Part shown: one piece after another, positions 52,827 to 64,000 of the stretch | Layout of the letters: each line of letters opens with the position of its first letter | How positions within the stretch are numbered: position 1 is the first letter of the stretch | From: an uncultured Faecalibacterium sp. | GTDB taxonomy: Bacteria; Bacillota; Clostridia; Oscillospirales; Ruminococcaceae | Direction of reading: 5' to 3' | Length of the DNA: 64,000 bases | Assembly (NCBI GenBank): GCA_934513205.1 | Contig: CAKSWU010000001.1 | Location: 1 to 64,000, forward strand | Position numbers and translations under genes: made by a program | Notes under the pieces: model-generated | Seen by the model: the letters and a program-made list of their open reading frames with translations, nothing else | Told to the model about the DNA's origin: nothing | Database searches by the model: none

Positions 52827-53249
52827 ATGAAAGCACACATTGCACGCAACCAGAACGCCGGGGTGCCGCTGGCGCTGGGCTGGAACCTTTCCCCCGCCGA
52901 CCGGGGCAAGCTGGAGGGCATGGCACCCGCCTTTGGCATGAAGCTGCTGCCCGTTGCCCCCGCCGATGCCGGCAAGACCGTTGCCCAGCTGCTGGGCGAG
53001 GTGGAGTGCAAGGCTGCGCGGACGCTGGTGCTGGAGCCGGGGGCCTATCCTCCGGCGCTGGTGCTGGCAAATTTCCGCGATAAGGACGTGGACACCCTGC
53101 TGGACCTGATGCGGCAGGCACAGGTGACCGTCCCGCTCAAGGCGGTGGTCACCCCCGCAAACCGGAACTGGGTCTTTGGCGACCTGCTGGCCCATCTGCA
53201 GGAGGAGCACGCCGCCTTCACCGCCGCAAAGGAGAACAAGACCCTATGA
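52827..53249 (+). CDS. DUF3783-like protein
   Basis: 140 residues, function unknown. A DUF3783 pattern is seen in the C-terminal half: FRDKDVDTLLDLMRQAQVTVPLKAVVTPAN...WVFGDLLAHLQEEH. GAGG is eight bases before the ATG; a TATACT box lies at 52779-52784. Its stop overlaps the apbE start by four bases, so the two are coupled. Confidence 0.75.
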   Translation: MKAHIARNQNAGVPLALGWNLSPADRGKLEGMAPAFGMKLLPVAPADAGKTVAQLLGEVECKAARTLVLEPGAYPPALVLANFRDKDVDTLLDLMRQAQVTVPLKAVVTPANRNWVFGDLLAHLQEEHAAFTAAKENKTL

Positions 53250-54334
53250 ATCTGACCCGCGCAAACCGTTTGCTCAGCGGCGTGCTGGCTGCTGCTCTCA
53301 GCCTTGTTTTGCTGGCAGGCTGCGTCCCGAAAAAAAAGCAGCTGACCCGCTATTCCACGATCTTTTTCGATGCCTTTGACACCGTGACCCAGGTCATTGC
53401 CTACTGCAAAAACGAGGAAGAGTTCAACACCCAGATGGAAGCTCTCCACGCCGACCTGCTGACCTACAACCAGCTGTACGACATCTACAACGACTACGAC
53501 GGCATCAACAACGTCAAGACCATTAACGACAACGCCGGAAAAGCCCCGGTGAAGGTGGACCCGCACATCCTGTCCATGCTGGAGCTGGCAGACCGGATGT
53601 ACGCCACCACGAACGGCAAGCTGAACATTGCCATGGGCAGCGTGCTGCGCATCTGGCACGACTACCGCGAAGCTGCCGAGGCCACCGAGAGCGAAGCCGA
53701 CAACCGCCTGCCTGCGCAGGAGGAGCTGGAAGCTGCCGCGCAGCACTGCGACATCAACAACATCGTCATTGACGAGCAGGCGGGCACCGTCTATCTGGCG
53801 GACCCGGAGATGTCGCTGGACGTGGGCAGCGTGGGCAAGGGCTACGCCGTGGAGATGGTCTGTCAGGCTGCCGAAGCCCGGGGGCTGACCAGTGCTCTGG
53901 TGAGCGTGGGCGGCAACCTGCGCGCCATTGGAACAAAGCCGGACGGCAGCCCGTGGACCGGCGGCGTGGAGGACCCGTGGAACGCTGCGGCCGTCTACAC
54001 CGCCTCCAATTCCATGCTGACCGCCGCCATCAACATGAGCGGCATGTCCCTTGTTACCAGCGGCGACTACCAGCGCTACTTTGTGGTGGACGGCAAGCGC
54101 TACCACCACATCATCGACCCGGACACCCTGTGGCCTGCCGCCTACTTCAACAGCGTCACCGTGCTGTGCCCGGACTCCGGTCTGGCGGACTGCCTGACCA
54201 CCGCCCTGTTCTGCATGCCGCTGGCAGAGGGGCAGAAGCTGGTGGAATCGCTGGACGGCGTGGAAGCCCTGTGGTGCACTACCGACCGGCAGGTCGTCAC
54301 CTCCAGCGGGTGGGACAGCCACCAGAGGTCCTGA
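53246..54334 (+). CDS. apbE: FAD:protein FMN transferase (ApbE) lipoprotein
   Basis: Attaches FMN covalently to a Thr/Ser of flavoproteins such as RnfG/NqrC or flavin-based reductases, on the outer face of the membrane. 362 residues: signal peptide with lipobox LAGC (C26), then the ApbE fold with FDAFDTVTQVIAY, DVGSVGKGYAVE (FAD/Mg site), VSVGGNLRAIG and HHIIDPDTLWPA. Usual length. No substrate flavoprotein is adjacent; coupling to the DUF3783-like gene is the only context. Confidence 0.94.
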   Translation: MNLTRANRLLSGVLAAALSLVLLAGCVPKKKQLTRYSTIFFDAFDTVTQVIAYCKNEEEFNTQMEALHADLLTYNQLYDIYNDYDGINNVKTINDNAGKAPVKVDPHILSMLELADRMYATTNGKLNIAMGSVLRIWHDYREAAEATESEADNRLPAQEELEAAAQHCDINNIVIDEQAGTVYLADPEMSLDVGSVGKGYAVEMVCQAAEARGLTSALVSVGGNLRAIGTKPDGSPWTGGVEDPWNAAAVYTASNSMLTAAINMSGMSLVTSGDYQRYFVVDGKRYHHIIDPDTLWPAAYFNSVTVLCPDSGLADCLTTALFCMPLAEGQKLVESLDGVEALWCTTDRQVVTSSGWDSHQRS

Positions 54335-54351
54335 CCGGCCCAAGACAGCAA

Positions 54352-54397
54352 AAAAGCACTGCATCGCAGCATCAAGCTGGGTGCAGTGCTTTTGTTT
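54352..54397. terminator. Bidirectional terminator
   Basis: AAAAGCACTGCA and TGCAGTGCTTTT pair, followed by GTTTT on plus and A run on the other side; serves apbE and the convergent response regulator. Confidence 0.8.
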
Positions 54398-54403
54398 TGC
54401 TGT

Positions 54404-55249
54404 TCAGAACCCGTGGAGCGGTGCGTAGTAGCTGGGCACACCGGCCTGCGGTTTGGGGGCGGAAGCCTGCTGGCGAAGCGCCGAGCGGGTGACCTCCGCC
54501 CAGGAATACTGGGTCATGTACTCTCCGCGGTAGGAGTTTGCCGCCGAGCGGTCGCCCCGCAGGAAGTTGTAGTAGTCGCAGTCCACCTTGCTGGTGTCGA
54601 TGGCAAGCGTGCTGCGTCCGCGCACCAGAAGGCCGTTGACCCCGGCGTCCTCCAGCGCATGGCTCAGATCAAAGATCAGGTTGCGCAGGTGGCTGTGGAG
54701 CGATGCCGTGTCGGGCTTGTCCTCCCAGAGCACCGCCAGCATCTCGCCGTTGGTACAGGTGGCACCGTTGCGGTCCACGAGGTAGGCCAGCAGCTCCTTG
54801 CTCTTGCTGCGCTTGAAGGCCAGCGGACGTCCGCCCACGAACACATCAAAGTTGCCAAAGCACTGGACTTTGACCCCGGTGGGCGCTTCTGTCGGCGGGT
54901 AGCGCAGATTTTCCAGCACCGTGCGCACATCCGCCTCGTTGGCGGGCTTGAGCAGAAAGCCGCTGACGAAGATCTGCAGCGCTTCCAGCGCATACTCCGG
55001 ATGCTCCGTCACCAGGATCAGGTTGCAGTGCGGCTGCAGTTTCTGGATCATGCGGGCGATGGTCAGTCCCTTCATGCCCGGCATTTCCAGATTCAGGAAT
55101 GCGGCATCCATGGGTCCCTGCCGCATCCAGCTCAGTGCGTCCTCGGTGGTCATGGCGCTGATATAATCGCAATCGGGTGCAACGCGGCACAGGATGCGGA
55201 TCAACGAATTGATCGCCAGCTGTCCGTCATCCACGACGAGTATTTTCAT
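54404..55249 (-). CDS. Response regulator with degenerate receiver and SARP/OmpR-type winged helix
   Basis: 281 residues. Receiver domain 1-118: acidic pair D7 D8 and late Lys (LLKPANE) are present, but the phosphoacceptor position in FLNLEMPG is Asn53 instead of Asp. Then a winged-helix domain (VQCFGNFDVFVGGRPLAF..., KSKELLAYLVD, LHSHLRNLIFDL) like those preceding BTAD domains. Without Asp it cannot be phosphorylated normally, so control must be by ligand, partner or level. No histidine kinase adjoins. Start at 55249. Confidence 0.85.
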   Translation of the reverse strand: MKILVVDDGQLAINSLIRILCRVAPDCDYISAMTTEDALSWMRQGPMDAAFLNLEMPGMKGLTIARMIQKLQPHCNLILVTEHPEYALEALQIFVSGFLLKPANEADVRTVLENLRYPPTEAPTGVKVQCFGNFDVFVGGRPLAFKRSKSKELLAYLVDRNGATCTNGEMLAVLWEDKPDTASLHSHLRNLIFDLSHALEDAGVNGLLVRGRSTLAIDTSKVDCDYYNFLRGDRSAANSYRGEYMTQYSWAEVTRSALRQQASAPKPQAGVPSYYAPLHGF

Positions 55250-55468
55250 CCTTGTTTCCCCCGCAAATATCCCCATAACAAAAATCGTTATAGGAGCAGA
55301 CTATTCTCTAGTAAGTTTAACACGAAGCGCCCCAGTTGGCAAGTTTTTTTCGGTAAAATGCCATAATCCAGCAAATTGTTTCCAAATGAAACTTTCTTCA
55401 CTGCCGCGGGGAAAGGGGCAGCAAACCCCGGCAGGCCGGAGTTTCTCCGTTCTGCCGGGGTCGTTTCG

Positions 55469-55669
55469 TCACCGGATGTCCAGCTCCGGCGGGATATCCA
55501 GCTGGTCCGAGACGTATTTCCCGTTCTTTTTGCGTTGACGCACACACTCGGTAAGCAGATATTCGATCTGCCCGTTCACCGAGCGGAAGTCATCCTCTGC
55601 CCAGGCGGCAAGGGCATCGTAGAGCTTGGCGTTCAGGCGCAGGGGCACCTGCTTTTTGGGTTCTGCCAT
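55469..55669 (-). CDS. Arc/ribbon-helix-helix-type small protein
   Basis: 66 residues: KKQVPLRLNAKLYDALAAWA and SVNGQIEYLLTECVRQRKK form a ribbon-helix-helix of the Arc kind (beta strand with basic/polar residues, two helices), ending in an acidic tail. Start ATG overlaps the TGA of the SPFH gene by one base, so it is coupled to it. Such Arc-SPFH pairs occur in Clostridia; it may be the autoregulator that binds the palindrome at 56745. Confidence 0.78.
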   Translation of the reverse strand: MAEPKKQVPLRLNAKLYDALAAWAEDDFRSVNGQIEYLLTECVRQRKKNGKYVSDQLDIPPELDIR

Positions 55670-56706
55670 CAGTACAGGCTGCCGCTGTTCACGATGGGCT
55701 GAGCATCGCGGTTGCCGCACAGCACCACCAGAAGATTGGACACCATTGCCGCCTTGCGCTCGTCGTCCAGCTCCACGACTTTGTTCTCGTTCAGACGATC
55801 CAGCGCCATTTCCACCATGCCCACAGCGCCGTCCACGATCATCTTGCGGGCATCAATGATGGCACTGGCCTGCTGACGCTGCAGCATGACCGCTGCAATT
55901 TCCGGTGCATAGGCCAGATAGGTGATGCGTGCCTCCACCACCTCAATGCCGGCCTCTGCCACGTTTTTCTGGATCTCGTCCCGGATGCGGGCAGCCACCA
56001 CCTCAGAGGAGCCGCGCAGGCTGCCCTCGTCGGCCACGCCGTCGCCGGTGGTGTCCACGTTGGGAGAAACATCATAGGGGTACACCCGCACCACGTTGCG
56101 CAGGGCGCTGTCGCACTGCAGGGAGAGGTATTCCTTATAGTTATCTACGTTGAACACAGCCTTGGCGGTATCGGTCACGCGCCAGATGACCGCAATGCCG
56201 ATCTCCACCGGGTTGCCCAGACAATCGTTGATCTTCTGGCGGGAGTTGTTCAGGGTCATCATCTTGAGGGAGATTTTTTTGCTCATGGACTCGGCGCTCA
56301 TCTGAGCATTCTGACCGTTATTGCCAAACAGCGCAGCCACGCTGTTTTCCTTGCTGTTCACATCTCCGCTCTGGCTCAGGCGGGTGCCGGCGGCGGGGTT
56401 GACGGCGGTGCAGAAGGGGTTTACCCAGTAAAAGCCCTGCCCCTTCAGGGTGCCGATGTAATCGCCAAACAGGGTGAGCACCAGCGCCTCCTGCGGCTTT
56501 AATACTTTAAGACCACAAAACAGGAAGATGCCTGTGATCCAATAGGCAATGGACAAGATCAGCAGCGGCAAGCCCAGAAGCATCCGGTCCGCATTCAGCA
56601 GGGTGATGCTGCAAATAAACAGAGCAATAGATGCCACATAGCCCAGCAGAGTGAGCAGCAGCACAGCCATGCCGTTTTTGCGGGTATTCAAAATTTTCTC
56701 TTCCAT
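55669..56706 (-). CDS. SPFH/band-7 domain membrane protein
   Basis: 345 residues. Two hydrophobic helices (about 14-36 and 43-66) and then an SPFH/prohibitin domain (about 68-290: GLKVLKPQEALVLTLFGDY, GIAVIWRVTDTAKAVFNVDNY in parts, EAGIEVVEARITYLAYAPEIA), ending in a coiled coil. It should form membrane-associated oligomers; role probably envelope organisation or stress. AGGAGGGACC precedes the ATG. Confidence 0.9.
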   Translation of the reverse strand: MEEKILNTRKNGMAVLLLTLLGYVASIALFICSITLLNADRMLLGLPLLILSIAYWITGIFLFCGLKVLKPQEALVLTLFGDYIGTLKGQGFYWVNPFCTAVNPAAGTRLSQSGDVNSKENSVAALFGNNGQNAQMSAESMSKKISLKMMTLNNSRQKINDCLGNPVEIGIAVIWRVTDTAKAVFNVDNYKEYLSLQCDSALRNVVRVYPYDVSPNVDTTGDGVADEGSLRGSSEVVAARIRDEIQKNVAEAGIEVVEARITYLAYAPEIAAVMLQRQQASAIIDARKMIVDGAVGMVEMALDRLNENKVVELDDERKAAMVSNLLVVLCGNRDAQPIVNSGSLY

Positions 56707-56744
56707 AACAGGTCCCTCCTTATCGGGGTCGGAAGCGTTTCTTT

Positions 56745-56784
56745 ATGATATCAAAATAATATCATTTTAGGAAGAATCTGTCAA
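56745..56784 (-). promoter_or_regulatory. Promoter and operator of the SPFH-Arc unit
   Basis: On minus TTGACA (56779-56784), 17-bp spacer, TATTAT (56756-56761). A perfect inverted repeat ATGATAT-N7-ATATCAT (56745-56765) covers the -10, an operator position for repression. Confidence 0.75.
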
Positions 56785-56795
56785 GTACCTCCAAC

Positions 56796-56847
56796 AAAAA
56801 AATCCCCGCCTGCCCGGGCACTGCCACGGACAAACGGGGATCTTTTT
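56796..56847 (-). terminator. Terminator of the ATP synthase operon
   Basis: On minus GATCCCCG and CGGGGATT pair across a GC-rich loop, followed by seven T. Confidence 0.8.
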
Positions 56848-56872
56848 TCTGATAAAGTAAGGGTGCGATGCC

Positions 56873-57279
56873 TCAGCGCTTATACTTTGCGGCGGTCTGC
56901 AAACGCTGCATGGCACGGTCCAGCGCAATTTTGCTCTGGTAATATTCGTGCATGCTCTGCTTATGCTGCAAGCGTTCCTCGGCGCGGATGCGGGCGGCCT
57001 CGGCACGGTTCTTGTCGATATCCTCCGGGTTCTCGGCGCTGTCCACCAGCACCATCACATAGGCGGGGGTCACTTCAGCAATGCCGTCGCCCACCAGCAC
57101 ATCCCGGGCTTTGCCGTCCACCACAAAGTGGAGCATGCCCATGTGCAGCGCCACCAGAACCGGGTTATGCCCGGCCTGTACGCCGTAGATGCCATCGCTG
57201 ATGGGCAGGGTCAGATCCTCGCAGTCGCCCTGATAGAACTCGCCGCTGGATGCTGTGATGCTCAGCATGAACTTGTTCA

Positions 57280-57280
<1 letters not shown>
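56873..57280 (-). CDS. atpC: ATP synthase epsilon subunit
   Basis: Central-stalk subunit that couples and inhibits rotation. 135 residues: N-terminal beta sandwich (FMLSITASSGEFYQGDCEDL) and C-terminal helical hairpin (RAEAARIRAEERLQHKQ). ATG overlaps the beta TGA by one base. Last gene of the operon. Confidence 0.94.
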
Positions 57281-58692
<1,412 letters not shown>

Positions 58693-58728
58693 TTGGATTG
58701 CCTCTTGTCAAATCTTGTTTGTCCAACG

Positions 58729-58822
58729 AACCCTCTCAGTCATCGCTGCGCGATGCCGTCAACTGCCCTGAAACCTCCCCCTTCGGAGGAGGTGGCACGC
58801 CGTCAGGCGTGACGGAGAGGGT
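58729..58822. repeat. Palindromic repeat element (family 1) between atpG and atpD
   Basis: Inverted ends AACCCTCTCAGTC / GACGGAGAGGGTT, with ATCGC-tgc-GCGAT, CCTCCCCCTTCGGAGGAGG-like and GCACGCC-gtca-GGCGTG stems inside. Confidence 0.75.
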
Positions 58823-58831
58823 TTTCCTTTA

Positions 58832-59696
58832 TTATGTCCGGTCCTGCACGGCAGCCGCGCCGCCGATGATCTCGGTGATCTCCTGCGTGATGGAGCCCTG
58901 ACGGGTGCGGTTGTATTCCAGCTGCAGGTCCCGGATCATATCATTGGCGCTCTTGGTAGCAGAATCCATGGCGGTCATGCGGGCGCTCTGCTCGGCGCAG
59001 AAGCTCTCGGTCATGGCACCAAAGATCATGCCGTGCATATAGATGGGTGCGATCTGCTCGAACACCGTCCATGCGTCCGGCACCAGTTCCACCTCGCCCC
59101 TGGGGTCGCCCAGACCCTTGGGAGCAGGCTGCAAATACCGCCGATCCAGCGGCAGCAGACGCTCCATGACAGGCTCACTGGTAAGGGCGTTCTGAATCTT
59201 AGTGTAGACGATGTAGATTTCGTCCAGCTTGCCGGACTTGAAGTCGTCAATGGCGTCTACCGTGATGTCGCGGGCACGCTGCAAAGTGGGTGCGGTTGCG
59301 CTATAACGGAACTCCTCCACAAGGCGGGGGTCCCGGTGGCGCAGGGCGCGGTAGCCCACCTGACCGATGACATAAAAACGGTCGTTGGGGTCTGCGTGCT
59401 CCCGCAAAAACTTGAGCAGGTTCTGGTTATAAGCACCTGCCATGCCCTTATCGGCGGTAAGCACCAGATACGCCCGCCGGGGGTTTTCCAGATTCCGCTC
59501 ATGGAAGAAGGGGTGCTCCGGCTCCTCCGGCAGATGCGGCACAACACGGGAGATGGTATCCCGCATACGGTTGAAGTAAGGGGACACATTCTGGTAGTTC
59601 TGCCGTGCCTTGCGCAGCTTGGACGAAGAGATCAGGTACATGGCATTGGTGATCTTCATGGTATCCTGAATGCTCTCGATGCGCTCCTTCAGCAGC

Positions 59697-59710
<14 letters not shown>
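58832..59710 (-). CDS. atpG: ATP synthase gamma subunit
   Basis: Rotor shaft in F1. 292 residues with the N-terminal helix LKERIESIQDTMKITNAMYL and C-terminal helix MTAMDSATKSANDMI, RTRQGSITQEITEI. Start at 59710, eight bases after GGGAGG; overlaps the alpha gene's end by 14 bases. Confidence 0.95.
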
Positions 59711-61440
<1,730 letters not shown>

Positions 61441-61451
<11 letters not shown>

Positions 61452-61932
61452 TGCCTGCACCTGCTTTCTGCAGCAGATCGTCCAGCAGCTGATCATCATC
61501 CTGGGCGGTCAAATTATGTTTCAAAAGCTTTTCGCACATGGAGCGTGCCAGTGCCGTAGCCTGTGCATCTGCTTCCCGCAGCTTGTTCTGGCGCTCGATC
61601 TCCACAGCGGCCTTACCGGCAGCCACGATCTCGTCGGCCTGCTTCTGCGCATCGGCCAGCAGCTGCTGCTTTTCCACCTCGGCCTGCTTCTCGTAGGCTT
61701 CGCGGCGGGCTGCGGCTTCGTTGTCCACATTACGCAGCTTGTCCTGCGCGGTCGTAAGTGCTGCGGCGGCCTCGGTCTTGGAGGTCTGTGCCGCTGCAAT
61801 GTCTGCCTCGATCGTCTTCTGGCGCTGATCCAGCACGTTCTGGATGGGCTTGAACAAAAACTTGCGCAGCAGCACATACAGGATCAGGACATCCACCACG
61901 GTCCACAGCAGGTTCAAATCCAACTTCAGCAT
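61441..61932 (-). CDS. atpF: ATP synthase b subunit
   Basis: Peripheral stalk. 163 residues: one membrane helix (LNLLWTVVDVLILYVLL, 6-22), then a long Ala/Glu/Lys/Gln helix to about 140. In normal enzymes its C-terminus binds delta; here it would meet the delta-like head of alpha. Confidence 0.93.
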
Positions 61933-61947
61933 TCGTCCACGCCTCCG

Positions 61948-62175
61948 TTACTGGCCCAGGAACAGGATGATCAGCAGTGCAACGACGAAGCCGAAAATTG
62001 CGGTACCTTCTGCCAGAGCAGCGCCCAGCAGCAGGTTCGTCTGGATCTTACCGGAAGCCTCCGGCTGGCGGGAGATGGCCTCCGTTGCCTTACCAGTTGC
62101 AATACCAATGCCAATACCGCCGCCAATACCGGTCAGCGCTGCAATGCCAGCGCCCAGAGCTACCAAACCACTCAT
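61948..62175 (-). CDS. atpE: ATP synthase c subunit
   Basis: Rotor ring proteolipid, 75 residues in two helices: GIGIGIATG glycine zipper with SRQPEAS loop, and the ion-binding Glu in LAEGTAIFGFVV. The Gln (GIGQG) and Ser (ES) ligands of Na+-type rings are Ile and Gly, so it should carry H+. Confidence 0.95.
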   Translation of the reverse strand: MSGLVALGAGIAALTGIGGGIGIGIATGKATEAISRQPEASGKIQTNLLLGAALAEGTAIFGFVVALLIILFLGQ

Positions 62176-62215
62176 AGTTCTATCTCCTTTGTAATTACAG
62201 TTTTAAATGTGTTGT

Positions 62216-62899
62216 TTATTCCTCGCCGCCGATGCTCTCTTTCATAAACAGTGCGGTCAGGAACACGAAAACATAGGTCTGAATCAGACCATCGAACAGG
62301 TCAAAATACAGGCTGAACACCGCCGGGACGAACACCGGCACCACCAGCTTGAGCAGTTCCATGATGACGAACGCGCCCAGCACGTTGCCGAACAGTCGCA
62401 TGCACAGACTGGTGGGGCGAATGGCGATCTCGAGGATGTTCATAGGGGTCATAATGGGGGTAGGGGCTGCAAGGCTCTTGAGAAAGCCCGCGCCGCCCCG
62501 GGCGCGAACGCCTGCATACTCGATAAGCACGATGCTCATCAGCGCCAGCGCAGCGGTCACATCCAGATCCTTTGTGGGGGGCTTTACGCCGAACACACCG
62601 ATCACGTTGGAGCAGGCAATGTACAGCGCCACGGTCATCAGATAAGGCACATAGCGGCTGCCCTCCTTGCCCAGCAACCCTTCAAAGAAGTTTTTGCCAA
62701 GGGAGTACAGCGCTTCCAGTGCTGCCTGACGCTTGCTGATGTGATCCACCTTCAGGTTGCGGGTAAGCAGGATGGAGCCCACCACCAGCAGCAGCATGAT
62801 CACCCAGCTGATGACCACCGATTCCGGGATCTGCAGCGAGCCGACCTTGACATACTCCACGGTAAGCTCTTCCATCAGAGCCTGCGTCAATTTGTTCAT
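62216..62899 (-). CDS. atpB: ATP synthase a subunit
   Basis: Membrane stator with the proton channels. 227 residues, five to six helices; essential Arg in AIRPTSLCMRLFGNVLG (second Arg). Start at 62899 after AAGGAGG; the open frame upstream covers the leader and is not coding. First gene of the operon. Confidence 0.94.
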   Translation of the reverse strand: MNKLTQALMEELTVEYVKVGSLQIPESVVISWVIMLLLVVGSILLTRNLKVDHISKRQAALEALYSLGKNFFEGLLGKEGSRYVPYLMTVALYIACSNVIGVFGVKPPTKDLDVTAALALMSIVLIEYAGVRARGGAGFLKSLAAPTPIMTPMNILEIAIRPTSLCMRLFGNVLGAFVIMELLKLVVPVFVPAVFSLYFDLFDGLIQTYVFVFLTALFMKESIGGEE

Positions 62900-63122
62900 T
62901 TGCTTTTCCTCCTTCCTGCAGGGATAGGGTCTGCGGGCGGGAGCCGGATGTGCGGCGCATCCCCGGCCGAGGATCTGCCGCACGCCCTTGCTCCGCGCCC
63001 CTTCACACCTTCTTATCACGCGAAGAAAAGACTTTGTACCGTGAAAAAAGCAAGGAAGGCGCTGCCTGAATGCTGTCTGCGCCCTCCCCTTTCTTTGTCG
63101 GTTTCGTCTTTTTTCGTTGTGT
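62900..63122 (-). other. 5' leader of the ATP synthase operon
   Basis: About 220 bases of transcribed leader. It contains CCGGATGTGCGGCGCATCC-type and GGGCGTGCGGCAGATCC-type GC-rich stems (about 62940-62990) that could fold stably. No ORF with a ribosome site other than atpB was seen. Confidence 0.45.
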
Positions 63123-63151
63123 ATAATAGTACGATTGCACAAAATTGGCAA
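63123..63151 (-). promoter_or_regulatory. Promoter of the ATP synthase operon
   Basis: On minus TTGCCA (63146-63151), 17-bp spacer, TATTAT (63123-63128). Confidence 0.7.
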
Positions 63152-63455
63152 GAGTATTTGTGCACATTCTACATTTTACCCGGTAGCATTGCACCAGCAA
63201 AACAAAACTGTTGTACAGGGTGCACAATTGCAAGTTAAAAAAGCATATAATCTGTACAATTTTCTTGGATTTTTCCAGCGCTTTGCAGGCGTATTCTTCC
63301 GGTTTTGGGAAATATTTCCGCAAAAATAGCCGTACCGTATAGCTTTTATATATCAGGTATATAAAAAACGTATAGGTATCTTTTCCGGTATGTTCCGGCG
63401 GCATCTTATGTATATTACTTATACATATTTATTATAGAATCGCAGCCAAACCGCC
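63152..63455. other. AT-rich gap between atp promoter and DUF2798 gene
   Basis: About 300 bases, visibly AT-richer than the chromosome, with repeated TATA-like runs (63345-63365, 63415-63435). No convincing gene; a 133-codon minus frame across it has no ribosome site and runs through the atp promoter. Confidence 0.4.
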
Positions 63456-63920
63456 TTACATGGCCTGCTTTTCCCCACGGCGGAACACCAGCCGGAAAAT
63501 GGCGCGGGCCAGCGGGCCGCAGTACAGCATCTGCCAGCACAGCGCCATGGGCATATTGCAGCCCCAGGTGTGCACCCACATTCCAAAGCTCGGCTCTTTG
63601 AACAGCAGTGTTGCGACCAGACTCATCACCGGGCACATGATGCACACGATCATCAGCGAGATGGCGTAGGTGATGAACTGCGGGCGGTCGGTGGGGCGCA
63701 TAAACAGGAATGCCAGCTTCGTGGCCAGCTTTTCCACCACAAAAAACTCCAGCACACAGGCCACCGGCACCATAATGGGCATCTCATGCAGAGCCATGAC
63801 AAAGGTGGCGTTGGTCACACCATTTGTGTTCAGCGCCACATTGTAGACGATCATGCCATAGACCATGATAGCTGCCATGACAATGGTAAAGAAGATGCGT
63901 TCCGGTAAAGTTTTAGGCAT
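63456..63920 (-). CDS. DUF2798-like four-helix membrane protein
   Basis: 154 residues with four hydrophobic segments in two similar halves. Each half carries an LP/EMPIMV or CNMPMALCWQ motif near a helix, the DUF2798 pattern. Function unknown. Start follows GGAGAATCAAA. Separate from the atp operon and from the gene beyond the window end. Confidence 0.8.
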   Translation of the reverse strand: MPKTLPERIFFTIVMAAIMVYGMIVYNVALNTNGVTNATFVMALHEMPIMVPVACVLEFFVVEKLATKLAFLFMRPTDRPQFITYAISLMIVCIMCPVMSLVATLLFKEPSFGMWVHTWGCNMPMALCWQMLYCGPLARAIFRLVFRRGEKQAM

Positions 63921-63959
63921 TTTGATTCTCCGTTTCTTTTACGTGTAAATTTTTGCCGC

Positions 63960-63999
63960 AAAAAGCCGCCCCGCGAAACTTTCATCTCGCGGGGCGGCT
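63960..63999 (-). terminator. Terminator of a gene beyond the window
   Basis: On minus AGCCGCCCCGCGA pairs with TCGCGGGGCGGCT, followed by TTTTTG. Confidence 0.8.
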
Positions 64000-64000
64000 G

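Noticed and set aside
61948..62175. Na+-driven ATP synthase
   Set aside because: The c subunit lacks the Gln and Ser ligands that mark Na+ rings (Ile and Gly instead).
63003..63404. 133-codon minus frame upstream of atpB
   Set aside because: Runs through the predicted atp promoter and leader, has no Shine-Dalgarno, and its composition is not protein-like.

Overview
The window is GC-rich, densely packed low-GC-lineage-type (Firmicutes/Clostridia) chromosome. Gene content fits an Oscillospirales/Ruminococcaceae gut anaerobe, most likely Faecalibacterium or a close relative: a split AICAR transformylase plus archaeal-type IMP cyclohydrolase, an F-type ATP synthase, a clostridial ftsEX-hydrolase-ctpA unit, and many dispersed palindromic intergenic repeats. 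The genus is inferred from content; no marker gene for taxonomy is present.

Layout. 1-300: the 5' part of a tRNA-Ala(CGC) gene preceded by two 116-bp-spaced copies of the tRNA 5' third. 366-6625: rRNA/tRNA methyltransferase, small membrane proteins, a MATE exporter behind a leader attenuator, a short pyruvate-kinase-like protein, a PfkB kinase and a collapsed receiver-GGDEF gene. 6723-13187: cell division and wall block (coiled-coil protein, ftsZ, murA, ftsW on minus; a class B penicillin-binding protein on plus). 13457-15232: xpt and a patatin-like hydrolase.

15.3-27.9 kb is an integrated mobilizable element next to tRNA-Tyr. Its ends are marked by a 65-bp imperfect direct repeat of the tRNA 3' end plus terminator. 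The backbone is a large serine recombinase, a sigma factor, an XRE regulator, a CHC2 primase-like protein, a D5-type helicase, a GTAC-rich iteron-like tract, an oriT-like inverted repeat and a MobV relaxase. Cargo between recombinase and sigma factor is AT-rich: a RelBE/ParE-type toxin-antitoxin pair and a four-gene cassette (Mrr-like nuclease with a coiled-coil tail cut by two in-frame stops, calcineurin-like phosphoesterase with an unassigned C-terminal helical domain, an unknown protein, and a minimal nucleotidyltransferase). That cassette is the best candidate here for an undescribed, probably defensive, system.

27.9-37 kb: tRNA-Tyr, tRNA-Thr, rsmA, then the ftsE-ftsX-hydrolase-small membrane protein-ctpA unit, a PucR-type regulator and an RsuA-type pseudouridine synthase. 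37.4-50.2 kb: a nine-gene de novo purine operon on minus in the order purE-F-M-N-IMP cyclohydrolase-AICAR transformylase-D-L-B, preceded by a small ORF and terminator, with repeat elements in several junctions. 50.6-56.7 kb: ybaK, DAHP synthase under a promoter with twin palindromes, a DUF3783-like gene with apbE, a response regulator lacking its phosphoacceptor Asp, and an SPFH/Arc pair. 56.9-62.9 kb: the ATP synthase operon (a, c, b, fused delta-alpha, gamma, beta, epsilon). The window ends in a DUF2798-like membrane protein.

The purine operon, xpt and the kinases serve nucleotide supply; the division block, FtsEX-hydrolase unit and penicillin-binding protein together build and split septal peptidoglycan; the element is a self-contained module for excision, replication, transfer and probably host protection.
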